Source: Plakobranchus ocellatus
Lineage: Eukaryota; Mollusca; Gastropoda; Plakobranchidae
Length of the DNA: 29,199 bases
Assembly: GCA_019648995.1 (NCBI GenBank)
Contig: BLXT01008557.1
Coordinates: 492,318 to 521,516 of the forward strand
Direction of reading: 5' to 3'
Below the pieces are notes generated by a model. That model worked only from the letters and a program-made list of their open reading frames with translations, had not been told where the DNA came from and ran no database searches. Within the stretch, counting starts at the first letter, position 1. Each line of letters begins with the position of its first letter. The position numbers and the translations under genes were made by a program. Shown here piece after piece: positions 10,891 to 22,183 of this stretch.

Positions 10891-12552
10891 AATAGCAGGA
10901 TGTTTTAGCTCTTTTTTTGTTGGGAGTACTGCACACCACGCATTGACGACATGTTCGGTGCCTCACAAGAACAATTTAGAATTATGCCTGCCATTTACTT
11001 TTTAAACAGTGTTGATGGCAATGACATGATCGCTATGAAGCTGTGGGTTTCTTGCAATGGTGATGGCAAGAAAAGACAACAAAATATGACCCAAAACAAA
11101 GCTAAATTACTAATAGCACGTCTCCCCTAGTCTGTCTCTATTTTCTCTTTTCTTGCCTGTAGTCCCTCTTTCTTCCTCTCTTATATGTTTCTTTCATACC
11201 CCTTTTTTTTTGTGCATTTTGAGAGTTAGAGACAATTAAAGCTTTTTTTTTTGTTTGCTTTCATGTGTTTGAAAAAATTGATAACATATTAAGGAGACAT
11301 AGAATCAATTCCCATATTTATCTGTTTTTTGACATTCCAAGAAACCACAGAAATAAGTCTCTTGGTCTTATCCATTTATGCAAAATGTTTGAGTAGCGCC
11401 TTCTGAACATGTAGACTATACCTTTCTTTCTTTTGATGTTTTCCAGATCTTTTTCCTTCGATGGAAAACCCGCCCACCTTTTATAAAGTGATGTGACGGG
11501 TGTCTTAAAGAGTGTTTGTGCAACTTAAATACATAATGGGTTGTGAATCTGAATGTACTATGTTTAAAAAAAAAAAAGAGGGAGGGAGGGGGCACGGTTC
11601 AGTCCATCTTCATCTATAGCCTATCACGAAATTGAGCATTGCTTTCAGTCTCATAGTCCATACGATAAATCTTTTGGTATTCTTCCTCCAGTTATGCTTC
11701 ACATTTCCATATTCTGCTGGTCTTCTTTGTTATTTTTTCTTCTTCTATTTTTGCTTCCATACACTGCTTCTATCAGGCCATTAACTTTAATAACTTAATT
11801 TATTTAAATTATTTTTCGTTGCTTTGGAGGTTTCGGTTGTTTTCGTTTATGTGTTTGTTAATTAAAGTCGCATATCTATCTAAACAATGACATAAATAAT
11901 CCTGTGTAATTTCTAACGTTAAATTTTACCCCTCCCCCCCCAACATACACATAGACACACTCTAACATATACGCCTATGAATTTATTGATTTGATTATCT
12001 GTGGTCATTATTGTAATATTTTCATTATTTTCTTACCGACATATATGTTCATAATTTTTGTTCTGTGTTGCTCTCATTAACCATTTTTTCAATATTTGTG
12101 TAGACATTCCACTAAGTAAGACGTTTTGCAGAGTAAAAATTTAAGAAGAAAGTGGATGGTAGTACCCTGTTGTAACATTTTTGTAAAACTGGTATTGTAT
12201 TATATACAGATTTCAGCGCAAATATCTCAAACTTAAAATCATTTATTTTGTATTTACATTGCACATAAACTATTTTGCATCAAAAGAAATCCATGGAAAT
12301 TTGAAAACTGCAATAGCTTTATTGTGTGTTTAAGACAAGAACTGGATCCGTAATTTCAATATGATTGCTTGTTTGCTTGTTTTTTTTTGTTTCTTTGTAG
12401 TCATTTGTATAATGGATATTTTAGACTCGTTGCAGAATATTGCAATGTTAGAAGTAATTTGAACTCCATTTGTAAAAATATGGATAATTTATAATCGTAC
12501 AAATACTTTGGTGAAGAATACTTAAAATACTAAGATTTTTATAGTCATTATT
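10891..12552. other. Gene-free AT-rich stretch
   Basis: No recognisable coding segment on either strand and no structured repeat beyond T and A runs and a short C-rich patch near 11930. It may include more of the gypsy element on the right, but I cannot recognise it. Confidence 0.4.
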
Positions 12553-12658
12553 TCTAGGAAGCCTATGAGAAAGACTGAGTGAATAGAAACCCTGAGATCA
12601 CCGCTTAATGGTGGACTGGGTATACCAATAATCAATCAATCAATAATCAATCTAGGAA
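12553..12658 (+). mobile_element. Short retroposed insertion with (AATC)n tail and target-site duplication
   Basis: The 8-base sequence TCTAGGAA occurs at 12553-12560 and again at 12651-12658. Between the copies lie 90 bases: a unique body (12561-12627) and a tail of ATCA/AATC units (12628-12650). An insert with a short-unit tail against one of two direct repeats is the mark of target-primed insertion by a LINE machinery. The body is either a 5'-truncated LINE 3' end or a tiny SINE. I cannot name the family, and the tail unit is unlike simple poly(A), which points away from L1-type mobilisation. Confidence 0.6.
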
Positions 12659-12788
12659 AGTGATGTGAAAATGAGCCTTAAAATGTCTCAAATTGTTCTG
12701 AATCTAAGTCCTGAAATATGTATTGTAGTGCCTGGACTTAATGATTAATGATTAATAAGTACAGGCTACAACTGTTTTTTTTTTTTTT

Positions 12789-12814
12789 NNNNNNNNNNNN
12801 NNNNNNNNNNNNNN
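12789..12814. other. Assembly gap (26 N) inside a poly(T) run
   Basis: Twenty-six N with T runs on both sides, so the true homopolymer length is unknown. The open frame across it is meaningless. Confidence 0.98.
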
Positions 12815-15800
12815 TTTTTTTTTTTTTAAACTTTGTTATGGAAATCTATTTTGAATATGGCAGATTACACTTGCCTAGCTCTTGCCTCGCTCTTGCCTCA
12901 GTTTTACTGTGGCATATTCTATCTAAATTTGATTAAAAGCCAAGTTCAATATTGATTTATTTCACTGGAAGCTCAGCAAAGTTGAGTTACTTTTGTAGCT
13001 GTGAGACAGTTTTGTTGAGGTCAGCCAGGTTTCAATTTCACATATGCGAAATAAATATCGGAATACTGAATATCCTGCCCACCTTTTGAGGCCAAGTTTA
13101 CGTAATTGTATAATATGTTAATGTAACTTTTAAAACAAATTATATTTTTGCAGAGCAGAAATTAAAATCTCTTTTCCCTTGCAACCGCTGAGACAGATAA
13201 ATTTTTCTATTCTAAAATATGTAGATCCAGCCCCATCATAAGGTGTTCCAACTTCTAATGTAGAAAATTATCAGGACACTCTGTTTAGCAACAGATCATT
13301 GGTTGTTGGTTATAGCAGCTTCTTAACACCCCCCTTCGGGAAAAAAAAACCACACACACACAAAATCACAATAATTAAAGAACTGGAGAACTGGATACCC
13401 AAATTGAAAAAGCAACTGCTCTTGAAAAATTCAAAAATTAAGCTGTAGCTGTAGAAAAGTTTTTAAAAGGTGTACTTTAAATATCAAAGTAAAGTGATGG
13501 CTCTTTACAACACATATTTAAAAAAAAATTGAATTGACTTGTTGTTGGTCTGGAATTTTGCAATATTTTTTCCTTTCATAAAATAATTAATTATATTGAA
13601 CTGTCCTTTTTTTTTCTGTCAGGAGAGTTAACTGTTGGGAAAAAAAGATTATGTGGTAAATGTTTCTAAAATTATTTTTGGTTAATTTTCTTCGTACTGA
13701 AAACGGCACATTGACTTATAATTTTTAAATACATGTTATGATGTACCTGTATTTTATGGTCCAAATTCTTTTTACTTGTATTAAATTCATCTTATCAAGT
13801 TTTACATAACTGCTTTTTTGCTTCTAAAAGTAACATCTACCTTTTTATCTTTAATCCACAAATTCAATTTTCAAGTTGTATAAATTTGCGATAGATTTCA
13901 GCATCCTTATTTTGAAATGAGTCCTACATGTTTTTTGTTGTATTGTTTTCAAATGATGACAGATACCATCCTGTATGTGTTTTTCTTATTTCAAATAAAT
14001 ATTGAATCTGAACACATCCCAAATACACAATTCTTGAAGCAGGAAGAAGCAAAAGGTGTCCTCAGAATGCATACTTATTATTTTAGGAAAGGATAGTTAT
14101 ATGTTATGTCTTGCAGAACTTGTTGAACAACCAAATGCATAGCAAATGGCATTTTTAATATCCAAAAATATTCACAGAGCCTGCAATTGCATTCTGTCAG
14201 CTGTGTAATAGTTAAAACTGCATACAGATACATGTTCATTCTCAGCCAAGTGATAAGTGCTTGAAATCATTGAAAAGCATCAAAAGAATGTTCTTGTAAT
14301 TATTTTCCAATTTTTTTTTTTCTAATTATGCAATATCAAATACATAAGGCCTAATCTGAAGACTTCAAGAATGCATATATTGTGAAAATATCAACAATTA
14401 AACATTTTTTTTTTTTTAATTTATTATCACTGTTGTGCTTGTTGCTGTTGTAGAGGAATACACATTTTGACAAAAAGTGAGGGGTACATCTCTGCTAGAT
14501 ACATTAAGCATTGTTAGTCTTTTTACTAAGTTTCAAAGTCTGGTTAAACAAAAAAGGTGGCCAGAGCTTAGGTTATGATGAAAGAGTGAAAAACATCTAT
14601 TGAAAGTGCTAATTTCATCATGCTTTATTTCAACAATATTTTTTTCTCTCCTAGTGCAGAAATTCTCTTTGTTCTTTTTCCTTTGCTTAGAAAATCCTTT
14701 ATTCTTTACCTAGAGACTTCCTTCATTGAGCATACTATTATCAAACTTCTATTTGTGTTAGACTAGAATTCGTTAGACAGTCTGAAAATATATGAGAGGA
14801 CAACATTTGTCACTATTATTCCAATGTAATAAACTTATTTTGTTAACACATCATTTTATTTTGTTTTAGGTCTGATTTGAAAATGTAATTTCATAGTATA
14901 TTAATATTATGACCCAAGATTTTGTTTCTGCTAGCAAGATGATTATGTAAAAACCTTTGTATATATATACATGTATATATGAAAGTCAAAGTTTGGCTCA
15001 TCAGTTTTTATTACTAAAAGTATGATCTGGTGTGCTCATGTCACTGGTTGAGTATTTCCATGTTAATTTTGGTCCTTATCTTTTAAGTCATAGGAAATAT
15101 ATCATGCTTGATGACTAAATTATATTTGCATAAAAGTTCATGTAAAATATATGACTTATGAGGGTTAATTTTGATGATCATATTGGATATCTAAAAAGCA
15201 CAGATTCTATACAGATTTTTGTGTTATGAGGCACATTTTATAATTTAATTAAAAAAAAAAAAGCACGTTGTTGAAATTATTCTGAAAATTCAAATTCACA
15301 TGTCTTTAGATATACAGGAATAAAAGCTTAGTAAACAGTTGTTTTCTTTTTTATGTGAATTACACCCAAAACTATAGAAAAAACTCAGTTCAAGTGTTGA
15401 AATAATTCTTATAGAGTTTTTAATATGCCATGTTACTGTGTTTAAGGTTTTTCATCTCAACCATCCTCCCCCTCCCTGATTTTTATTAAAATAAACTGGT
15501 GTGTACATAAAGAAAGTATGATTGAACATTTTATACATTAGACAGTTTATAGAAAGTATTATCATCTATGTAAGCAAAGTATTATCAATAATCTGATATT
15601 TAAGACATGCGAATAAAGAAATACTCCACTTGTCACCTTTTCCCTTTCAATTTATTTCTTATGCTCAATGAAACAAGTCCTATGTACTAAAGATACATCT
15701 TTAACCAACAAAATATCTAGTTGGAATATGCAAAGTTTATTTTGAAATATACATTTTTTTTTGTGTGTAATGCTCTGTTAGGGATCATTGTTCAATTGTA

Positions 15801-17204
15801 CAACTTTTGGATAGGGATATGATGTGTAGATACTAAACAACTTGCTTAGGGTACCAATGCATTAGTTATAACCAGATACATGTAGAATTATTGAGCTTGC
15901 ATTTCCCATTTCTTTATTCTTTAAAACGAAGAACTTATGAATAAAATTTGCTTTTATGGACAAGTATTTGATAACAGAAGAGTCTGGTTATTTCGAAGGG
16001 ATAAGGATAACAAAGGACTTTGAAAATATCCAAAATTCAGTTGATTCAAGCACACTAGAATGGGAAAATGTTTCAGCATTATTTTTTCCTAACAGAGAAA
16101 CAATTTTAAAAAAGATTACTTACATTTAATATCAGTAAATTATCATGTATTTTTATAACAAAATCCGGAATTTCGCCGATTTCTGATTGGTCATACTCTC
16201 AGAAATAATCCTAGTCTAGATGTCTAGCGGCGCATCTCTGCATAAATAACCGAGAATATTAAAGGGCATAGAGAAAAAAAATAACGGCGTTAACACTACA
16301 ACAAACTTTTCAAACTTATTAAATGCATCCCATGGCGCTCTTTGCTACACCTCTTTTCATAACACCCAGCGTGCATCTTGCAGACTAAGGAGGGGTTGGG
16401 GTGGTTTGGGGCAAACCTATCAATGCAGTACATCTATAGACGAACATCATTGTAAAGCCCTACCATCAGTCCCATCACTGACTGTTGCCGCGTTGACGGT
16501 CGGTCATTCACACTGTGACATCACTCACCTGGACTAGGGTTTTTTTTCAACAGACATATCTTTGCGAGGAAAGCAAATAGGAAAATTCTGACGGCAAATT
16601 TGAAATCAGCGACCTCGATTTAAGAAGATCTTCAATTTTTATAGAAGTACAGATTTTTGGGATAATTTTTCCCGTTTTAAATCTGTCAACTGTACTATTG
16701 TAGGTCAATGGTTTGGTCGGACTTAATTATCTAGACTTTAAGACTACTATATGCGCAGTCTTATATCTAGAGAAGTTATAAACCCAGCATTGATCTTAGG
16801 CCCGGTGCGAGCCTGTCAGATTGATGCCAGGCTCTTGCTATTGCCAGTCCTATGATAATACAATGAACTATCCATAGATTTAGATTTTAATATAATACAA
16901 TCAGGCCTGTGTATCTTGGATAAGTCTACGTCTCTTCAAAATGACCAAAAAGAAATTGCTTAACACAAAAGCTCCAATCGGCAAAAGACAACAGCATTGT
17001 ACTGTATTCGAAAAGAATGCATCGAGGCAATCCGCATCTTAGGGATAGAAAAGGGAAATGTTTAATGAAATTTTCTATTTGAGAAAAGTTAATTAAATTG
17101 AATTCCAATGGTAACATTGAAATAAGTTACCCAAAGTTAAACAAGTCTTTGCAGAACAAGTAGAATTAAAATTTTAAGGACAAGTTTTCTTTTCATAATG
17201 TCGT
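12815..17204. other. Very AT-rich, gene-poor stretch
   Basis: No open frame worth keeping between about 12940 and 16900. The + strand is T-rich and has transcript-like signals, for example AATAAA at about 13994 followed by a GT/T-poor stretch, but no upstream coding exon to go with it. An 18-base perfect palindrome (ATATATACATGTATATAT) lies at about 14962-14980. At 16150-16560 the base composition changes. That part holds an inverted CCAAT box (GATTGG, about 16185), a TAAATAA and, on the - strand, CAG/GTGAGTG (about 16525-16535), which is a strong 5' splice-site sequence. These could mark a promoter or first exon, but no protein is encoded. Confidence 0.35.
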
Positions 17205-17308
17205 TAGTCTAGGGCCGATTTACTCAACATTAATGTAAACAGATTGGAATGTAAGCACGGAGGCTAAATGTTAAGCAGTTGGCTTAGTGTTTGTGCCGAT
17301 TTAGACTA
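17205..17308. mobile_element. MITE-like insert with 7-base inverted ends
   Basis: TAGTCTA at 17205-17211 is matched by its complement TAGACTA at 17302-17308, and the two ends carry related GCCGATTT words just inside. The length (104 bases) and the weakly pairing interior suit a small non-autonomous DNA element. Seven-base ends are easily met by chance, so the call is tentative. Confidence 0.25.
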
Positions 17309-17390
17309 GAACTGATATCCTCCACACTCTCCCCCGTCCTAAAGGTACACTTCTGTGATTAATTGGCACTTAGTTAAATTGAGTGGTTTT

Positions 17391-17511
17391 TTGTTTTTTT
17401 TTTAATCAGCGTCAGTCCCCGTCACATTCAGGTTTGTTCCGCATTTTTATGTAATGTTCCGCGTTTTTGCCTCGATGTTCCTCAAAAAAAATTTTTAAGG
17501 GTAGGCATGTC
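17391..17511 (+). repeat. Dispersed repeat, copy 1 (long form)
   Basis: This copy runs from a T-rich lead through AATCAGCGTCAG, the words CATTCAGGTTTGTTCC and TAAGGGTAGGCATGTCT. It is the reverse complement of 29085-29172. Copy 1 has three TGTTCC(G/T)C words in a row (about 17434-17483) where copy 2 has one, so the copies differ by loss or gain of that internal unit. Both boundaries are sharp at GGCATGTCT. The family is unknown and there is no coding content. Confidence 0.7.
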
Positions 17512-18049
17512 TGTAAGACACATTGATTGTTCATCGCGCGCGCCCTCTAAAAAAATGGCCATGCAACCAATCCTAAAAAGCATCCTATAATTTCTGCTGA
17601 TCACAAAAAAAAAAAAAAAGCAAAACCAACACCTTTCTGTTTTTTTGTTTTTTTTTTAATGACGTCAATATCCGCTAAAATTTGACCGCACTTTAAATTA
17701 AATACTGCTCTACTGATATTTTCCTAAAAAAAAAAATAAAAATAAAAATATATTGTAGAGAGAGTGGCAATATAAAAATTAAAAATGGGGATGTCGGAAA
17801 AATACAGAATGCTATCAAATAACAATCAACCCAATTTTGTCGAGTACACAGCACACTGTAATCATCATCCATTGTCATGCTGAAGAGGATTGGCGACCAT
17901 GACGCTCAACTTGATCATATCCTATATTGCACTCTGTACATGTAATAGTCACTCTACTATCTTGTGTGAATTTTTTGGAAAATGGACCTTAATGGCTAGC
18001 ATTCTTCTCTTCTTTAGGTGCCCTGTGTTGAGTCACTGTGTTCTCGTTC
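17512..18049. other. Low-complexity stretch between repeat copy 1 and the RTE relic
   Basis: Many A and T runs, a GCGCGCGC patch near 17537 and a perfect TGACGTCA (17660-17667) inside a T-rich run. It may hold the lost 3' end of the RTE LINE, but no C-terminal RT motif is readable. Confidence 0.35.
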
Positions 18050-19765
18050 AATTTTTACAGGTGCAGTTTGATCCCAGGATAGATGTCTAATTATTCTTAG
18101 ATCTTCACCATAGCTTTCTAAAATTTCCAGCATGTGAAACAGCTCTCTATGTTTTACTTTGTCGAAAACTTTAGAATAATCAATGATGCAGATATGGGGG
18201 TCTTTGCGTTTCTATACACTCTTCATTAGCACTGACAAAGTGAATATTTCATTTCTAGTCCCTTCATCAGGCACAAAGCCAAACTGTATTGCGGTTATTT
18301 CACATCTTAGACTCTAGCATATTCTTTTCATCAAAACACGCGACAGGGTTGTTCTACGGAGTTCACCATCTGTTGCCCTCGGTATTTTAGGTAATACTGA
18401 AAAACGGATTTATAAAGATCTTCTGGGATTGTACCACTGTCAAATGTATTGGGGACTTCTGTCGTCATATTCCCAAGTTACCTAATAATGCTGTAATAAT
18501 TGTTTTCAGATATATTACCAAGCTACTAATGCTGTCATCATTTCTACATGAATTGGTATGTTGTCTGATCCTGTCGCTTTCCAATTTTTAAAAGTTTTCT
18601 TTATTGTTGTCTTTGCCTCTTCTGTAAGGATATTTTGTTCCCGTAGGTTGACCTTTTTTCAGGTTTTTCCCTATAGCTTTGAAGGATCTTCAACATAGTC
18701 CATGCTGACTATCTGTGTAGCACTGCTTCTTATCTCTCAATGTTGTTTAACCTTTTGATTTGATGTAACCAGGACTACTGCATTTTATCATTCCCACCGG
18801 TAATTTTAACCTCTATCAGTTTAGCTTTTGTACCAATTCCCTACATCGTTGATTAATCCATTTTTTTTCTTTTGCAACATTGCATTTCTCTTGACTTCCC
18901 TTGTTCAGGTCTTTGTATGTGGCTTCTTCATTTTTTAAAATGCGCCTTCATTCCATCAAGTCTAGTATTTATTTGTTTATCCATTTCTTCTGCTCTATTG
19001 TATCCTTTTTGGGAATGTGTTCCATAATGATTTCTTCAAGTGACTTTTGAGAAGTTCTTTATACACATGTATGTAGTTTCATTTGTTTTGTACATTTACA
19101 GCTATTTTGGTCTCATAGCTTGCACAGCTACAATTTTAGTCTATTTTTCATCAGATTTTAGTAGTTTCATTAAGGATTTCAGGATTTAAATTTACACGAC
19201 TGGAAAATGATTTGAATCAATCGGCTCCAGGAAGTGTAGAAATGTTTTGATGGCGTTTCGAAATCCTTTCTAAATGAGAATACAATCTGTTTTATTTGTA
19301 CTTGTATCACCACGGCTTCTCTATCTCTACTGTCGTCTGAGACAAGATTATTTCGATACCAAATGTTTGTGATGGTAAATCATTTTTTTCCATGTCTTTT
19401 TGCACTTTCTATGCCACTGGGTCCAACAATATCCTCTAGGCTTTCATCCACAACTTTTTCATTGAAATCTCCATTATTAGCATGATGTCCAGGAATTTTA
19501 GATAACTTTTGCTTTTTTTAATTTCTTCTTAAAACTTGTCTACTTGTACATCTTCACTACCATTAAGTTGTTGGATTTTAGCATAATTTTCAGATTAATT
19601 GGTTTGGCTATTAGTTTAGGTACAATCACTCCATTTGAAGTATGACACCAGCAAATAAGATAACCAACGCATCTTTCAACTTTTAATAAGTGAATTCCCC
19701 CAGTAAAGTGGGGTTTTGCTACCTCGTGTTAATGGATCTGCCCCTTTCCATCTAACTGAGACGGT
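18050..19765 (-). mobile_element. RTE/BovB-like LINE relic with endonuclease and reverse transcriptase
   Basis: Read on the - strand from high to low coordinates, the two domains of a non-LTR element appear in order. For the AP endonuclease: VRWKGAD (about 19736-19757), LYWGN (about 19692-19711), GDFNEKVVDE (about 19445-19472), DIVGPSG (about 19412-19437) and a LPGAD block near 19225. For the linker: WKATGSDNIP (about 18552-18591). For the reverse transcriptase: QFGFVPDEGTRNEIF (about 18245-18289), CIIDYSKVFDKVKH (about 18150-18192) and LSWDQTAPVKIE (about 18045-18085). The GFVP..GTRN, IDYSKAFDKV.H and L.W.QTA wordings are typical of RTE/BovB-related endonuclease-reverse transcriptases. Several in-frame stops and frame changes occur, for example one between the GTRN block and the IDYSK block. 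The RT C-terminus with the catalytic YADD is not found. An old, inactive copy. Confidence 0.8.
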
Positions 19766-20489
19766 AAGAGGTAAGGTGATAAGCATAGGATTAGAAAATT
19801 GTTAAAATAAAACTCAGTCCCTGTGCACCCAGAAAGCGCCAAATTTTAAAAATTGAAAATGTATAAAGCATAGTTAGGGAAAGCTCGCGAATATTTGCAA
19901 AGATAACTAAACCTATTAAAAGCGCACCAAAGAGTAAGATCATATTTGAACGTCTCCTAAAATGAAATATGGCAGGATAGAAAATTACGATGGAACGATT
20001 TATGATTTGAAATGTTTGAATGAGTGTGAGATTAGACGTGTTGCGAAGCATGAACTGAATGAGAATAGCTCGAATTTAGTCGTATCAGCTATACTGGGAG
20101 ATATTTTTGTGGTGATTTGGATCGTAAGACGTGCCAAACGAGTTTAGAGACAATGGGACAAAGACAGATTAAGATATATGCAGCAAATAAGAGCAACAAT
20201 CGGGAACATAGTAAGTTAATCAGAATCAGAGGGTTTAATTGGTATGGATGCATGAGGAGATAACTTTGCTTTGTGGCGAGACTGGGATTTTAAGTGCAGC
20301 TTCTGTCTGCACAACAGCTTGTAGAAAGTGAATAGGAAACTTTCAAAAAGAAAAGAGCTTTGAATAATGGTATGAAAGATCGAAGATCAAGAAATGAAAC
20401 CAGGGTGTGGAGATTCCTGCTCAAGAAAAGCCACATCGTTTCACATGAAGAAAGGATGAAACTATTCCGACATCTCTGCTATTGAATAC
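19766..20489. other. Stretch between the RTE relic and the long inverted repeat
   Basis: Two opposite open frames (19791-20051 on -, 19962-20147 on +) cover the same DNA and neither resembles a known protein. The - frame looks hydrophobic, which AT-rich DNA gives easily. 20150-20470 is purine-rich on the + strand. The left part may be the 5' end of the RTE element. Confidence 0.35.
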
Positions 20490-21550
20490 TAGAAGACGTA
20501 AACCAAAAAATCATTATATCGAGATATTGGATCTATCATAAATCTAGACTACATAGGCCTACCTATTTCTTTATCTATACGCACATTTCTTGGTTTCATT
20601 TCTCAGTAGGCCTTGTTTAGTAGAACTACAGATACATTTCATAAAATTCCGTACTTCTCTTAATATTTTGTCAAATGATGGATTTTAGCACTAAAAAAAC
20701 ATGGACCATCGTGCGGAAAATATTCGAAAGATGTCTGTAGAATTAGAGCGTAGAAGTATTAGCCCTCCCAGTCTTCCAGTTTAATCTAGGCCTTTCTTAA
20801 CCTTATTCTAAGTCAACGTAGCATATTCTCATTCGTTTTTATAACTAATTGAATACAAATTTCATTTTACAATACAAAAATTATGCTTTTTTCGTCTTAA
20901 TAAAAATTAAAACAAATTATTCTCTTCTTCCCGTCATATTAGCATTACGTTTCCGATAGAACCGGGTCCCTCTTTTGGGAAGCCGACTCAAAGAAGTTAA
21001 ATAGATATTCGTGGAAGCTTACTAACTCCCTTGCATCGGCTTTCCTAAAGAGGGACCCGGTTCCATTGGAAATGCTAAAGCTAATAATAAATTTGGAAGA
21101 GGAGAATACGATACATGTCATTCGTTTTAATTTTAATTTTAATTTTTTGAATTGTATAATGAGATTTACGTTTTAAAAAAAAGTTATAGAAAAGGATGAA
21201 AATATGTTAGGTTGACTTAGAGTAAGATTACCAAATGCCTAGATTAAATTGGAAGGCTGAGGAGGCCAATGCTTCTTTTTTCGCCCTAGTTCTAAAGGTA
21301 TCTTTTCCAATATTTTTCTTACGATGGGCTACGTTTTTTCAGCGACAAACCTTTGTAATTTAAAATATATCGAGAGAATTAAGAAATTTCAAATATGAAT
21401 CATATCTTTAGTTTAATAAACTGGTCCTACTGAGAAATGATTTCAAGAAATCCATGTACATATTAAGAAATTTAGTATGTAATCTATATTAATGACCGAT
21501 TCTATAATTATATCTCGATATAACAATTTTTATTGTTTACTGGCTACGCA
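20490..21550. repeat. Long near-palindrome, two arms of about 500 bp
   Basis: The two halves are reverse complements along their whole length with a central loop of about 25 to 30 bases near 21012. Matched words include TTATATCGAGATA (20514 and, inverted, 21511-21523), CATTTCTCAGTAGG (about 20599 and, inverted, about 21433-21446), TTTAATCTAGGC (about 20780 and, inverted, 21238-21249), TCTAAGTCAACGTAGCATAT (left arm) with its partly changed complement at about 21207-21226, and AACCGGGTCCCTCTTT (20960-20975 and, inverted, 21048-21063). By eye the arms agree at roughly three positions in four, and more near the centre, so the duplication is old. It could be a foldback-type DNA element, two copies of one element inserted head to head, or the source of a long hairpin RNA. 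No protein is encoded and I see no certain target-site duplication. Confidence 0.85.
21124..21147. repeat. (TTTTAA)n tract in the right arm
   Basis: About four TTTTAA units, expanded relative to the matching part of the left arm. It is a local slippage product. Confidence 0.7.
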
Positions 21551-22183
21551 GAAAAGGAGCCTACATAAGTCAGATCAAGATTTAAAAAAATCTAGATGCC
21601 AAAATTTGACACTATACCCGATTTTAAAAAAAGTGATCTCAACCAATGTATTTCAAAAAGCATTTTAAAACCAAGATTATTATATGATTTGTACCAACAT
21701 TTAAAACAAAAACTCCTCTTAGTTCTAGGTCTACATTGCAACATTGAAATTAAATTTTATTTTCACGCTTTACTTTTATTCACATTTAACGCTGGCCTTT
21801 AAAAATTTCTCTGCAGCTTAATTTTCAAGTGCAATTATTATGATCAATAATTTTTTCCCAGGTGGCTAAGGATAGGAGTTTAATTTTTTTTTTTTTTTTT
21901 AATATGTAAACTAATCTTTTCTTACAGTTGTTATATACGGTACATGCACTATCTCTAACAAATCATATTATTATATTATACATTTATACATGTATATAAT
22001 TGCTATTTTGGAAAGTAATAGGCATTGCCCTATTTATTAATGAATCATAGAGCGGAAAAGAAAGGGAGCGGCGTTCTGCCGCTCGCTGCTCCACTCGCGT
22101 GTAGCATTAGCAAGCGGCCACCATCCTGAAGATGCCCCCATGCACAAATGAACACGTTGTATCATCTGAGCCCCACTTTTAAA
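21551..22183. other. AT-rich stretch, then a GC-richer leader before the THAP-like exon
   Basis: Up to about 22050 nothing is recognisable, and a T run lies at about 21884-21900. 22050-22140 becomes GC-rich (GAGCGGCG, GCCGCTCGCTGC, GCGGCCACC). It resembles a 5' untranslated leader or promoter and fits its position ahead of the exon at 22184. Confidence 0.35.

Noticed and set aside
12748-12936. + strand open frame across the N gap
   Set aside because: Runs through undefined bases and T homopolymers, so it has no information.
17660-17667. Perfect TGACGTCA (CRE-type) site
   Set aside because: Single site inside low-complexity T/A runs with no promoter context.
19791-20147. Two opposite open frames, one hydrophobic
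   Set aside because: They overlap on opposite strands, lack homology, and the hydrophobic pattern follows base composition.
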